DNA of 64,000 bases from Fibrisoma limi BUZ 3 (GCF_000296815.2 NZ_CAIT01000009.1:434001-498000); one strand, 5' to 3'. Numbered from the stretch's first letter, positions 42,287 through 51,656 are shown. Made by a program: numbers and translations. Notes: generated from the letters alone by a model not told the origin.

Positions 42287-45200
42287 ATGAATAAGGTCAT
42301 CAAAAGCATCCTGTCATTCTCGCTGAAGAACAGGTTTTTCGTCTTTTTTATAACGGCACTATCAGTAGTAGCCGGTTTTATCAGTTATCAAAATACGCCA
42401 ATTGAAGCGTTTCCGGACGTAACGAACACGCAGATCACGATTATAACGCAGTGGCCTGGCCGCTCGGCAGAAGAAATCGAAAAGTTCGTTACCATCCCGA
42501 TTGAAATAGGACTGAACTCCGTTCAGAAACGTACCGACATTCGCTCGACAACCTTGTTTGGCCTATCGGTCGTTAAAATACTGTTTGAAGATGGCGTTGA
42601 CGATGCCTTTGCCCGTCAACAGGTTAATAATCTGCTCAACACTGTTGACCTCCCCGATGGTATAAAGCCGGACGTACAGCCTCCCTACGGTCCAACCGGT
42701 GAGATTTTCCGCTACACACTCCAATCACCTACCCGTAATGCCCGTGAACTCAAAACGATGCAGGATTGGGTCATCGAGCGACAGTTGAAAAGCGTACCGG
42801 GAGTAGCAGATGTCGTTAGTTTCGGGGGCGAGGTTAAAACATACGAAATCACCGTTGACCCGCGCCGGCTCATCGATTACAATATTACACCTCAGCAGCT
42901 CTATCAGGCAGTTGCCAACTCCAATGTCAACGTAGGGGGCGACGTCATCGAAAAAAACTCGGAAGCCTATGTGGTCCGTGGCATTGGCTTGCTGAAAAAC
43001 CAGCGTGACATCGGCAATATAATCATCAAAAACGTTAATGGAACGCCGATCATGGTGCGTAACGTAGCGCAGGTGTCGGAATCGGCACTGCCAAGGCTGG
43101 GGCAGGCTGGTCGCGATAAGCAGAACGATGTTGTAGAATGTATTGTGGTTATGCGCAAAGGCGAAAATCCCAGCGAAGTTATTGAGCGGGTCAAAGCCAA
43201 GATTGATGAGCTGAACGACCACATTTTACCCTCGGATGTTCAGATCAATACGTTTTATAACCGCGAAACACTCATCAATTTCGCTACGCACACGGTCACG
43301 CATAACCTGATTGAAGGTATTGTGTTCGTGACGGTAATTGTGTTCCTCTTCATGGCCGACTGGCGTACTACCGTCACGGTATCAATCATTATTCCGCTGG
43401 CTTTGCTGTTTGCATTCATCTGCCTTCGGCTAAAAGGCATGTCGGCAAATCTTCTGTCGATGGGTGCCATCGACTTTGGTATCATCGTCGATGGAGCCGT
43501 TGTGATGGTCGAGGGGATTTTTGTTACACTCGACGAACTGGCCCACCGACAAGGCATGGACAGGTTCAATAAGATGGCCAAACTGGGGTTACTTCGTAAA
43601 ACTGGCACCGAAATGGGCAAGGCGATCTTTTTCTCGAAAATGATCATCATCACCTGTCTGATTCCTATTTTCTCATTCCAGAAAGTTGAAGGCAAGATGT
43701 TTTCTCCACTGGCGTGGACCTTGGGATTTGCCCTGCTCGGAGCCCTGATCTTTACGTTGACACTGGTTCCTGTGTTGGCGAGTCTGCTCCTACGTAAGAA
43801 TGTTCGGGAAAAACATAATCCATTTGTAAACCTGGTCACCCGGTATGCAACTCAGGCATTTGCCTACACCTTTGCCCACAAAAAACTCAGCCTGATCCTG
43901 GCTGGCCTGCTGGTACTGGTTGGTCTTTCGGGTTTTAAACTGTTGGGAACCGAATTTTTGCCTGAACTTGACGAAGGTTCCATCTATGTCAGAGCCTCTA
44001 TGCCCATGAGCATTTCGCTGCCGGAGTCAGTGAAATTAACTACTGATATGCGGCATATTTTTGAAGAATTTCCAGAAGTGAAAGGTGTTATTTCCCAGAC
44101 CGGTCGCCCTAACGATGGCACTGATCCAACGGGCTTTTATAACATTGAATTTCTGGTAGATATCTATCCGAAAGACGAGTGGAAAAGCGGCTGGACAAAA
44201 GAAGAACTTATCGATCACATGCAGGAGAAACTCAAGGTATTTCCTGGGGTAACGTTTGGTTTCTCGCAGCCCATCATGGACAATGTGGAAGAGGCCGTAT
44301 CAGGTGTTAAGGGGTCGATTGCCGTCAAAATTTACGGAACTGACCTGTACACGCTTGAGCAAAAAGCCACTGAGGTTCAGCGCCAGTTGGCTACGGTTGA
44401 CGGAATTCAGGATTTGGGAGTTATTCGCAATATTGGTCAACCCGAAATGCGAATAGAGCTGGACGAACAGAAACTCGCTTTATACGGCGTTGATAAAGCA
44501 GACGCCGAAGCCGTGATTGAGATGGCTATCGGTGGCAAAGCAGCAACGCAGATCTATGAAGGCGAGCGCAAATTCGATTTACGAATTCGCTATGAGCCGC
44601 AATTCCGCTCCAACGAACAGCAGATTGGTCATTTAATGGTTCCTACTGAGAATGGCAGTATGATACCCATCAAGGAAATCGCTCATGTTTACACGCAGAC
44701 GGGCCCCGTACTGATTTTCCGGGAAGGTAACCAACGCTACGGAGCAGTCAAATTTTCGGTTCGTGGCCGTGATATGGGCAGCGCCGTCACAGAAGCTCAA
44801 CAGAAAGTGGCCGCTAACGTGCAGCTACCGGCCGGCTACACAATTAAATGGGCCGGTGATTTCGAAAACCAGCAACGGGCTACACTGCGTCTGGAGCAGG
44901 TTGTGCCCATTAGTCTGCTGGGCATTTTTTTCATTCTCTTTGTGCTGTTCGGTAACGTTAAAGACGCTGGCCTTGTCCTGCTAAACGTGCCATTCGCCAT
45001 CATTGGCGGCATTGCGGCCCTGATTGTCACCCATGTCAATTTCAGTATCTCGGCTGGCATAGGCTTCATTGCCCTGTTCGGTATTTGTATTCAGAATGGG
45101 GTTATTCTTATCTCCGTTTTCAAGAAAAACCTGCACCAGAAGCTTTCGTTATCTGATGCCATCCGGGAGGGTGTTATTTCACGCATCAGACCGGTAGTCA

Positions 45201-45385
45201 TGACGGCCATGATGGCCGCGATCGGCTTAATTCCAGCCGCTGTTTCGCACGGTATAGGATCGGAAACCTCTAAGCCGCTGGCTATTGTCGTGATTGGCGG
45301 TCTGATTACAGCAACGTTGTTGACGCTCCTAATCTTCCCCTTGCTATTTTACGCCTTTTACCGGCGTAAGTTTCAAAGCTTGTAG
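42287..45385 (+). CDS. Heavy-metal RND efflux permease (CzcA/CusA family)
   Basis: A 1032-residue inner-membrane proton antiporter. Twelve membrane spans are predicted, with two large periplasmic loops after the first and seventh. Signature elements are IEAFPDVTNTQI, FDFPDVT-type metal-RND features, GLSVVKILFEDG, and the transmembrane motif from D396 (DFGIIVDGAVVMVEG), which carries the charged residues for proton flow and places it among heavy-metal (HME) RND pumps. The C-terminal half has MPMSISLPESVKL and the end GLITATLLTLLIFPLLFY. It pairs with the adaptor gene upstream. The metal (zinc, cobalt, cadmium, nickel or copper) is not fixed by these residues. No outer-membrane factor gene is adjacent. 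Confidence 0.92.
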   Translation: MNKVIKSILSFSLKNRFFVFFITALSVVAGFISYQNTPIEAFPDVTNTQITIITQWPGRSAEEIEKFVTIPIEIGLNSVQKRTDIRSTTLFGLSVVKILFEDGVDDAFARQQVNNLLNTVDLPDGIKPDVQPPYGPTGEIFRYTLQSPTRNARELKTMQDWVIERQLKSVPGVADVVSFGGEVKTYEITVDPRRLIDYNITPQQLYQAVANSNVNVGGDVIEKNSEAYVVRGIGLLKNQRDIGNIIIKNVNGTPIMVRNVAQVSESALPRLGQAGRDKQNDVVECIVVMRKGENPSEVIERVKAKIDELNDHILPSDVQINTFYNRETLINFATHTVTHNLIEGIVFVTVIVFLFMADWRTTVTVSIIIPLALLFAFICLRLKGMSANLLSMGAIDFGIIVDGAVVMVEGIFVTLDELAHRQGMDRFNKMAKLGLLRKTGTEMGKAIFFSKMIIITCLIPIFSFQKVEGKMFSPLAWTLGFALLGALIFTLTLVPVLASLLLRKNVREKHNPFVNLVTRYATQAFAYTFAHKKLSLILAGLLVLVGLSGFKLLGTEFLPELDEGSIYVRASMPMSISLPESVKLTTDMRHIFEEFPEVKGVISQTGRPNDGTDPTGFYNIEFLVDIYPKDEWKSGWTKEELIDHMQEKLKVFPGVTFGFSQPIMDNVEEAVSGVKGSIAVKIYGTDLYTLEQKATEVQRQLATVDGIQDLGVIRNIGQPEMRIELDEQKLALYGVDKADAEAVIEMAIGGKAATQIYEGERKFDLRIRYEPQFRSNEQQIGHLMVPTENGSMIPIKEIAHVYTQTGPVLIFREGNQRYGAVKFSVRGRDMGSAVTEAQQKVAANVQLPAGYTIKWAGDFENQQRATLRLEQVVPISLLGIFFILFVLFGNVKDAGLVLLNVPFAIIGGIAALIVTHVNFSISAGIGFIALFGICIQNGVILISVFKKNLHQKLSLSDAIREGVISRIRPVVMTAMMAAIGLIPAAVSHGIGSETSKPLAIVVIGGLITATLLTLLIFPLLFYAFYRRKFQSL

Positions 45386-45599
45386 TGCCACAAGATAACA
45401 TCCCTACCAGCGTGTCTATCTCCACAATAAGCATCCGGAGTTACAGACCGTTTAATAATATTAGTTGTTTGTTGCTATAACTGAACAAGTTCCAAAGAAT
45501 TTGTGTTTATCTAACATAAGACAGCGCAAATCTTCGCGAGAAAAGCAATTTTTAAGCTAATATTAACGTTATATTGATAAGTAATCGCCACCTTTGTGC
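45386..45599. other. AT-rich intergenic segment
   Basis: About 214 bp, AT-rich, after the permease gene. No hairpin or gene was recognised. CACCTTTG at 45587-45594, a near match to the -7 consensus, could start the candidate small RNA that follows. Confidence 0.4.
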
Positions 45600-45787
45600 G
45601 ATGAACAGGACAACGTAGTAGATAGTATTATTTTGAACTGTCAAAGATATTGCTCAATTTAGCAAACGATCCTTTACAAAGGGAAGGTTGAACATCAAGA
45701 CTCGGCGGCCGCCCGGTCGTCGGTCTTGAAATGGTGTGGATAGAAGCGGAAAGCCGCCCCGATTTTCGGAGCGGCTTTTTTGTTTTT
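45600..45787 (+). ncRNA. Candidate small RNA ending in a terminator
   Basis: Sequence between a -7-like CACCTTTG (45587-45594) and a terminator (45751-45787). It contains a CAAGAC/GTCTTG stem (about 45694-45729) and a near-palindrome CCTTTACAAAGG, but only a 5-codon ORF (ATG at 45601). Length about 190 nt. I do not recognise a known RNA family. It might instead be a leader or 3' UTR. Confidence 0.35.
45751..45787 (+). terminator. Rho-independent terminator
   Basis: 12-bp stem with one mismatch, a TTT loop, then TTTTTTGTTTTT on the plus strand. It lies just before the operator of the 45907 gene. Confidence 0.85.
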
Positions 45788-45806
45788 GGTCAACGCTGGG
45801 TTTTGT

Positions 45807-45863
45807 TTTAATTGGCTGTTAATAAGCAGCTAACACAGCTTTAATAACTAAGACAGAGTTTTG
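45807..45863 (+). promoter_or_regulatory. Phased TTTAA operator and promoter of the unknown 309-residue gene
   Basis: Cores TTTAA, GTTAA, GCTAA and TTTAA start at 45807, 45818, 45829 and 45840, exactly 11 bp apart; 11-nt gap; then GAGTTTTG (45856-45863). Identical spacing to the adaptor and permease promoters, so the same regulator should act here. Confidence 0.75.
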
Positions 45864-45906
45864 TAAGCGCTACAGCAAATATACGCTTAGCTGCTACCAT
45901 CCTGCC

Positions 45907-46836
45907 ATGCTCACTATTTTTGCAAACCTGATACGTGGTCTGAAATTGTCGCCCCAAAAGCAAAAGTTGGCCGACAAACATCCGGGCACAACCTTCTGGG
46001 ATTTACCAAGCCACTCTTTTTACTCGGCTCTACTAACGTCTGCCAGTGAGGACATCTTTCTAAGTCCAGCTTACGATTCGTACGTGTCTTTCTTTAAACA
46101 AGGCTCTTTGGCCATAGTCCCCTTACAGCAAAGCGTTACGTTAAATCCTTATCTTCTGCTTGCCTTTGAAAACGAATGCCTGCGTCTTGGACTACAATCA
46201 CTCTATATTGGTGTTGGAAAGTCGGATCTGGCGTTTTTCAGCACGATTAACAAGCAATGTCGGCTTACTGGCTACGAAGGATTTGCGAACGTACAGCTCA
46301 GCGAACTCAACTGGGCTATTGAGGCCCTCAATCTGGCAAATGAACACAATTTAAGTGTTCACGTTTACGAGTCGCCTATATTGGACGGATTAGTACAGCA
46401 GTTGGAGGCCGTAGTCGGCAATGGAAATACTATGCAACGATCCGCCAGGTACACCGACTCAGTATCGTGTCGGCAGGAGATAACACGTAAGTTAAAATTC
46501 AGCACAATTGCTGTGCTCGAAAATTCGGAAGGAAAGATTTTTGCATTTGCAAAACTTGGCGTTAATCCGGCTGGTGAAACCGGCTCATTTGGTTCTATTT
46601 CACAAACTTTTGATGCACCAGCCAACGCACAGCACTTACTTATTGCAGGTATTATCCATCATTACTACCGACAGGGACGCAGCCAAATCAGTCTGGGCAG
46701 TATATCAGCCACATTGTCAAAATCATCAGCGGAAAAAACGTTAAATCAATACGTTCATGAATGGCATCCTCATTATGCTGCTTTTAGTAAATCACTCAAC
46801 CCCAATCAGGTTATACAAAGTCTAATGTCTCTTTAA
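45907..46836 (+). CDS. Unknown protein, member of the efflux regulon
   Basis: A 309-residue protein without a signal peptide or clear membrane span. I do not recognise a family with confidence; a weak resemblance to the C-terminal acyltransferase-like part of DUF2156 proteins (segments LAFENECLRLGLQSLYIGV and LSELNWAIEALNLA) is only a hint. Its promoter carries the same phased TTTAA operator as the efflux genes, and its 3' end overlaps the operator of the regulator gene. A link to metal stress or envelope lipid modification is an inference from that context. Ser, Asn and Gln are plentiful, Cys few (4), His scattered. Confidence 0.8.
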   Translation: MLTIFANLIRGLKLSPQKQKLADKHPGTTFWDLPSHSFYSALLTSASEDIFLSPAYDSYVSFFKQGSLAIVPLQQSVTLNPYLLLAFENECLRLGLQSLYIGVGKSDLAFFSTINKQCRLTGYEGFANVQLSELNWAIEALNLANEHNLSVHVYESPILDGLVQQLEAVVGNGNTMQRSARYTDSVSCRQEITRKLKFSTIAVLENSEGKIFAFAKLGVNPAGETGSFGSISQTFDAPANAQHLLIAGIIHHYYRQGRSQISLGSISATLSKSSAEKTLNQYVHEWHPHYAAFSKSLNPNQVIQSLMSL

Positions 46837-46888
46837 CGTTCTTTTAATATAACTTTTATTGCCTTTTAATACCGCATCGCCACTTTCG
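46832..46888 (+). promoter_or_regulatory. Phased TTTAA operator and promoter of the regulator-kinase pair
   Basis: Cores at 46832, 46843 and 46865 are TTTAA, and the unit at 46854 is degenerate (TTTTA). 11-nt gap, then CACTTTCG (46881-46888), one base off the -7 pattern. The first core overlaps the stop codon of the preceding gene. This suggests autoregulation of the response regulator. Confidence 0.7.
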
Positions 46889-47030
46889 GGCCACCACTGT
46901 ACTAATCGGATGGCTTTTTTCCCTTTTACTTTTGAGAAAAAAGCAGTCTGTTAATACAATAGCATTTTTTGTACACTAAGAACTTCATAAGACGTTTTTA
47001 AAATTAAGTATAGCTATGTATGTTGCAGAC

Positions 47031-47708
47031 ATGAAAATCTTGGTGGTGGAAGACGAACCCAAACTGGCATCGTTCGTCAAAAAAGGCTTAGAAGAACAAT
47101 CCTGCGAAGTGGACGTCGCCTTTGACGGTCAGGTTGGCCGAAACATGGCTCTCCATAACACCTATGACGTTATTGTGCTGGATGTCAATCTCCCTAAAAT
47201 GAATGGCTTTGACGTCGTTCAGTCGTTACGAGAGGAGCATATACGGACTCCGGTACTGATGCTGACGGCTATGGGCTCGGTTGACGATAAGTTAACTGGT
47301 TTTGAATCCGGAGCTGATGATTACCTGGTAAAGCCCTTTGAATTCCGCGAATTAATGGCCCGTTTGCGAGCGCTAAATAAGCGGGGCAGCGATCCTGGTA
47401 CGCAGGCAAATGTGCTAAAAGTAGCCGACCTGGAACTGGACCTGAATGAAAAGGTGGCCCGTCGAGGTGGTAACCGTATCGAATTAACAGCCAAAGAATT
47501 TGGCTTACTTGAATACCTCATGCGTAATCGGGGCCGTGTCGTCTCCCGAGTTGACATTGCCGAAAAGGTTTGGGATATTCATTTCGATACTGGAACGAAT
47601 GTTATTGATGTTTACGTAAACTTCCTCCGCAAAAAGGTTGATAAAGACTACCCGGCCAAGCTGATTCATACGGTGATTGGCATGGGCTATATGCTCAAGG
47701 AAGAATAA
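47031..47708 (+). CDS. OmpR-family response regulator of the efflux locus
   Basis: A 225-residue regulator. The receiver has VVEDEP at the start, D51 in VIVLDVNLPKMNG and the Lys in DDYLVKPFEF. A Trans_reg_C winged helix occupies about 125-222, with ELTAKEFGLLEYLMRN, DVYVNFLRKKVDKD and IHTVIGMGYMLK. It is the CzcR/CusR type common next to metal RND pumps. It probably binds the TTTAA repeats at 40864, 42205, 45807 and 46832. An ATG five codons upstream (47016) is possible. The kinase gene follows after 100 bp. Confidence 0.93.
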   Translation: MKILVVEDEPKLASFVKKGLEEQSCEVDVAFDGQVGRNMALHNTYDVIVLDVNLPKMNGFDVVQSLREEHIRTPVLMLTAMGSVDDKLTGFESGADDYLVKPFEFRELMARLRALNKRGSDPGTQANVLKVADLELDLNEKVARRGGNRIELTAKEFGLLEYLMRNRGRVVSRVDIAEKVWDIHFDTGTNVIDVYVNFLRKKVDKDYPAKLIHTVIGMGYMLKEE

Positions 47709-47808
47709 CTCAGTGGGCGAGTTAGTCAGTACGAATTAAACGTGTGAAAGGTTATTGCATAGCTTACGGGCGAATTACACGGTGACTATGTTTTTTGACT
47801 GACAGCTT

Positions 47809-49227
47809 ATGAATATCCGCACCCGCCTGACGTTACTGTTCGTGATGCTGGTGGCTTCTATACTCTTGTTGTTTTCCGTTACGATTTATTACTTATACGA
47901 TCAGTTTCGGGCACAGGAATTTGAACAGCGTCTTGAAGAAAAAGCTCTTACAACCGCCAGGTTCTGGGAGAACGTAAGCCAGGCCCTGCCCGACGATTTG
48001 CCCGCCATGGCAAATGAGCAGGTCACAATCTACGATGAGCAGGGACGCATTCTATACAACAGTAATAAGCTTTTAGCCCGTTTTCCGCTTCCATCCGGCT
48101 TTATACGTAGTGTCCTTCAGAAACACACTCAAACAGCTCACCTGGGTGATATTGAGGCCATAGGCGTTAGTCATTCTAACCGACAAGGTGATAAACTCGT
48201 CATTGTAGCATCGGCCTTTGACCGCTACGGCTTTAGTAAACTCAAACGCCTTCGGGAGATCTTGTTTTTTGGCTGGCTACTCTGCCTTGCCATTACAGGC
48301 ATATCGGGGTATCTGTTCGCGAATGATGCCTTACGACCTGTTTCCGAAATTGTAGCCCAAGTCAATACCATATCTGCAACAAATATTCACCAGCGACTTC
48401 GGGTCGGTCGTCAGCGGGATGAACTAGCTTATTTGGCCCGAACATTTAACGACATGCTGACACGACTGGAAGAAGCATTCATTTCACAAAAAAGTTTTGT
48501 TTCGCACGCTTCCCATGAGCTACGTACCCCCCTGACGGTGATGATGGGGCAAATAGAAGTAACCTTGCTGCAACCACGCTCCCAGGCCGACTATGAGGCT
48601 GCCCTGGATGGATTGCTTGATGAAGTTAAGAGTATGATCCGCCTGGTCAACGGTTTGCTTGAGTTAGCACGGGCCAGCGCTGATGCTACCACACTAAATT
48701 ATCAGCCTGTACGCATCGATGAATTATTATGGCAGGCACAAAGCCACATCATTCAACGAAAACCTCAATACGAAATAGATATTGACTTTGAAAATCTGCC
48801 GGCCCAGGAAGAAGATCTCGTCATAATTGCTGAAGAGTCGTTGTTGCTCACAGCTCTCCAGAACTTAATGGAGAACGGTTGTAAGTACTCTCCCGATGAA
48901 CGCGTAACGGTTCGGATTCTATTTGAGTCAGGGCAGGTCAACCTGATTATTAGTGACAATGGGTATGGCATACCCAGGGCCGATCTGCCACACATATTCG
49001 AACCCTTTTTCCGTTCGTCAAGTACGATGACCGTTAGTGGGCATGGAATCGGTCTCGCACTTACTCGCCGGATTATTGAACTACATCACGGGCAGATTGT
49101 CGTCGAATCGGAGGTTGGCCGTGGCACAACTTTTCGCATCAGTTTGCCGACGCAACAACAGACACCGGCCAACCGAGTAACTTCATTTTCGTCGGATCGG
49201 GAGCGTCTGGCGGGTTTCAACCATTGA
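47809..49227 (+). CDS. Membrane sensor histidine kinase of the efflux locus
   Basis: A 472-residue CusS/CzcS-like kinase. Membrane spans at about residues 8-30 and 148-170 flank a periplasmic sensor loop of about 115 residues. A HAMP domain (about 175-225) follows, then HisKA with H236 in VSHASHELRTPLTV and HATPase_c with the N-box NLMENGCKYS, DNGYGIP and GHGIGLALTRR. The C-terminal 20 residues are a loose tail. It belongs with the regulator at 47031, 100 bp upstream. It probably senses periplasmic metal, but no metal-binding cysteines or histidines stand out. Confidence 0.92.
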   Translation: MNIRTRLTLLFVMLVASILLLFSVTIYYLYDQFRAQEFEQRLEEKALTTARFWENVSQALPDDLPAMANEQVTIYDEQGRILYNSNKLLARFPLPSGFIRSVLQKHTQTAHLGDIEAIGVSHSNRQGDKLVIVASAFDRYGFSKLKRLREILFFGWLLCLAITGISGYLFANDALRPVSEIVAQVNTISATNIHQRLRVGRQRDELAYLARTFNDMLTRLEEAFISQKSFVSHASHELRTPLTVMMGQIEVTLLQPRSQADYEAALDGLLDEVKSMIRLVNGLLELARASADATTLNYQPVRIDELLWQAQSHIIQRKPQYEIDIDFENLPAQEEDLVIIAEESLLLTALQNLMENGCKYSPDERVTVRILFESGQVNLIISDNGYGIPRADLPHIFEPFFRSSSTMTVSGHGIGLALTRRIIELHHGQIVVESEVGRGTTFRISLPTQQQTPANRVTSFSSDRERLAGFNH

Positions 49228-49263
49228 GCCAGCCACAGCGTTCGGCAACGTCCTACCAAAATG

Positions 49264-49315
49264 GCAGACGATCCGTTGGGAAATAGTTCTACTTTATTTC
49301 CAACAGATCGTCTGC
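49264..49315. terminator. Long hairpin between convergent genes
   Basis: About 20-nt imperfect arms (49264-49284 and 49296-49315) around an 11-nt loop. It separates the kinase (plus) from the small secreted protein genes (minus). No strong T-run. Confidence 0.6.
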
Positions 49316-49331
49316 GTACTCGTAAGAAAGA

Positions 49332-49562
49332 CTAATACTCTTTTTTCACTTGCTTTTTCGCGTCTTTTGCCGCCTTTTTTGTTACGTCGGCCGCTTCTTC
49401 TTTGGCTTTACTGCCCGATTCGCTCGCGTCTTTTTTCATTTGTTTGGCTTTATCCTCGGCGATTTTAGTCGTCTTCTTCGCTTCTTTCTTTGTCACGTCC
49501 TGAGCGACTACATTCGAGGATAAAAACAGCATCGTGATCGCTGCGGTGATTAATGTCTTCAT
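49332..49562 (-). CDS. Small secreted Lys/Ala-rich protein
   Basis: A 76-residue exported protein. A signal peptide (about residues 1-20, MKTLITAAITMLFLSSNVVA) is followed by a short mature chain, DVTKKEAKKTTKIAEDKAKQ and similar, made almost only of Lys, Ala, Glu, Asp, Thr and Ser. It is likely a soluble helix in the periplasm. No named family is recognised, although such small periplasmic helices are common in Bacteroidota. It overlaps no other gene and lies 2 bp after the stop of the gene at 49565, so the two are co-transcribed. Confidence 0.8.
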   Translation of the reverse strand: MKTLITAAITMLFLSSNVVAQDVTKKEAKKTTKIAEDKAKQMKKDASESGSKAKEEAADVTKKAAKDAKKQVKKEY

Positions 49563-49564
49563 GG

Positions 49565-49846
49565 CTATTTGCTGGTTGTTGATTGCGGCCGTTTAACCCG
49601 ACTGCCATTTTCAGTTTGGCCCTGAATAGGTTGTTTACGCTTTTGAGAATTCTCTGGAACAGGCTGAGCTGGTCGTTGCCCGTTAAACTTTTCAGCGGCC
49701 GCTTTCTGCTTTTCTTTGTCGCTAACCCGGCCTGCACTACCGTTGTATGGCGAACTACTCCTTATGCTTTCGCGCGATTGTGCATAAACGGCTGCTGGTA
49801 CCATCAACAACGTAACGACCCCAATCTTTATCCACTTACTTTTCAT
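49565..49846 (-). CDS. Small secreted protein of unknown function
   Basis: A 93-residue exported protein. A signal peptide (about residues 1-22, ending AAVYAQS) is followed by a hydrophilic, Gln/Ser/Pro/Arg/Lys-rich chain with no recognisable domain (for example ENSQKRKQPIQGQTENGSRV). Cys-free and probably disordered. It precedes the small Lys/Ala-rich gene at 49332 on the same strand with just 2 bp between. Their proximity to the efflux locus may be coincidence. Confidence 0.7.
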   Translation of the reverse strand: MKSKWIKIGVVTLLMVPAAVYAQSRESIRSSSPYNGSAGRVSDKEKQKAAAEKFNGQRPAQPVPENSQKRKQPIQGQTENGSRVKRPQSTTSK

Positions 49847-49941
49847 AAGGATGATTTGTCTGTTGATAAATGAATCAATAAACTACAAACTCTACAATTC
49901 AACAGTAGTTAAACAAAGTGAACAACCGGTACCTACCCCAC

Positions 49942-49971
49942 AAAAAAAGGCCAGCTTTCCGCCGGCCTTTT
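49942..49971 (-). terminator. Rho-independent terminator (prfC)
   Basis: GGCC arms with an inner GC pair and 5-nt loop; an A-run that yields TTTTTTT on the minus strand. It follows the end of prfC. Confidence 0.7.
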
Positions 49972-49997
49972 GATATTCGTTACAACATATTGACTGC

Positions 49998-51587
49998 TTA
50001 AACAGCCACTTTAAATTCAGATGTCTGATGAAACTGAATATCCGGATTATTCTGCTGATTCATGCGAAGCATCCAGTCTGACTCAGCCAGAAAAACCGGG
50101 TTCTGATCTTTATCGTAACCAATCTGATTACCTTTCAACCGAATAAACTCTGCCAGTTTCTTTGGATCTTCGCTCGTAATCCAGGTGGCTTTTGAATAGC
50201 TCATTGGAACCCAGCGGCATTTTGCTCCGTACTCATGCTCAAGCCGGTATTGAATTACATCAAACTGGAGGTCGCCCACCGTACCGACCACTTTGCGATT
50301 ACCCGGCTGAAGGGTGAATAATTGCGCAACACCTTCATCTGTCAACTGCTCGATACCCTTGTCCAGTTGTTTGGATTTCATAGGGTCGAGGTTGATAAGC
50401 TCTTTGAATATCTCCGGCGAGAAACTCGGAATGCCCTGGAACTGAAGCTCCTCTCCTTCTGTCAGCGTGTCGCCTATCTTAAACGTACCGGTATCGTATA
50501 AGCCAACCACATCGCCGGGGAAACCCTCATCCAATACGCTTTTGCTATCGGCCATGAAGCTGAACGGGCTTGAAAAGCGAACGTTTTTATCCAGGCGGGT
50601 GTGATGGTAAAACTTGCCCCGCTCAAACACCCCCGAACATATGCGCAGGAACGCTATCCGGTCGCGGTGACGGGGATCGAGGTTGGCATGTATTTTAAAG
50701 ACAAATCCGCTGAACTGCTTTTCGTCAGGTTTGACTTCCCGCTTATCAGTCTGCCGGGCAATGGGCTCGGGCGAAAACTGGCAGAATCCGTCCAGAAGTT
50801 CTTTAACACCAAAATTATTGACGGCCGACCCAAAAAATACGGGGGCCAACTTTCCGCTCAGATAAGCCTCTCGGTCAAACTGATCGTAAACGCCTTCAAT
50901 TAACTCAACGTCTTCGCGAAGTTGAGCCGCATCACGTTCGCCTACTTTCTCATCGAGAACGGCCTCTTCAAGCTTGATCGGCAGCACATCGTCCTCAACC
51001 TTGGTCTTATTAGCTTTGAAGAAATATAACTTTTGCTCGATCAGGCTGTAAACGCCTTTGAAATCTGACCCCATGTTAACGGGCCAGGTCAGCGGTCGAA
51101 CACGGATATTCAGTTTCTCTTCCAGTTCATCGAGCAGATCGAACGGATTACGTCCTTCACGGTCGAGTTTATTGATGAAAATGATCACGGGCGTATCGCG
51201 CATCCGGCATACTTCCATCAACCGTTCGGTTTGTTCCTCTACACCTTTTACGCAGTCGATAACCAGAATAACGCTATCAACCGCTGTCAGCGTCCGGTAC
51301 GTATCTTCCGCAAAATCTTTGTGGCCCGGTGTATCAAGAATATTGATTTTCAAATTGTTATACTCAAACGTCATCACCGACGTTGCGACCGAAATACCCC
51401 GTTGCTTTTCGATCTCCATAAAATCGGACGTAGCCGATTTCTTGATCTTGTTGGACTTCACCGCTCCGGCGGTCTGAATTGCGCCACCAAAAAGCAGTAA
51501 TTTCTCCGTTAACGTAGTTTTACCGGCATCGGGGTGGCTAATGATGGCGAACGTCCGACGGCGGGCTGTTTCCTGTGCTATACTCAT
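49998..51587 (-). CDS. prfC: Peptide chain release factor 3
   Basis: A 529-residue GTPase that frees RF1/RF2 from the ribosome after termination. The G1 motif [12 protein letters not shown] and G2/G3 elements ([23 protein letters not shown]) and G4 [12 protein letters not shown] are all present, followed by domain II ([16 protein letters not shown]) and the C-terminal domain. The length is normal. The start at 51587 ([22 protein letters not shown]) matches the family. It is a single gene on the minus strand with a TACCTTTG -7 box about 45 bp upstream (51632-51639). Confidence 0.95.
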   Translation of the reverse strand: MSIAQETARRRTFAIISHPDAGKTTLTEKLLLFGGAIQTAGAVKSNKIKKSATSDFMEIEKQRGISVATSVMTFEYNNLKINILDTPGHKDFAEDTYRTLTAVDSVILVIDCVKGVEEQTERLMEVCRMRDTPVIIFINKLDREGRNPFDLLDELEEKLNIRVRPLTWPVNMGSDFKGVYSLIEQKLYFFKANKTKVEDDVLPIKLEEAVLDEKVGERDAAQLREDVELIEGVYDQFDREAYLSGKLAPVFFGSAVNNFGVKELLDGFCQFSPEPIARQTDKREVKPDEKQFSGFVFKIHANLDPRHRDRIAFLRICSGVFERGKFYHHTRLDKNVRFSSPFSFMADSKSVLDEGFPGDVVGLYDTGTFKIGDTLTEGEELQFQGIPSFSPEIFKELINLDPMKSKQLDKGIEQLTDEGVAQLFTLQPGNRKVVGTVGDLQFDVIQYRLEHEYGAKCRWVPMSYSKATWITSEDPKKLAEFIRLKGNQIGYDKDQNPVFLAESDWMLRMNQQNNPDIQFHQTSEFKVAV

Positions 51588-51631
51588 TTTAACTGGCTTT
51601 CCAGTTTTGTATTTTTCTTATAAACAACAGA

Positions 51632-51639
51632 CAAAGGTA
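51632..51639 (-). promoter_or_regulatory. Putative -7 element of prfC
   Basis: Reads TACCTTTG on the minus strand, an exact TAnnTTTG match, with the ATG about 45 bp downstream. No TTG at the -33 distance. Confidence 0.55.
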
Positions 51640-51656
51640 CAAAATTCCGGGCTGCT

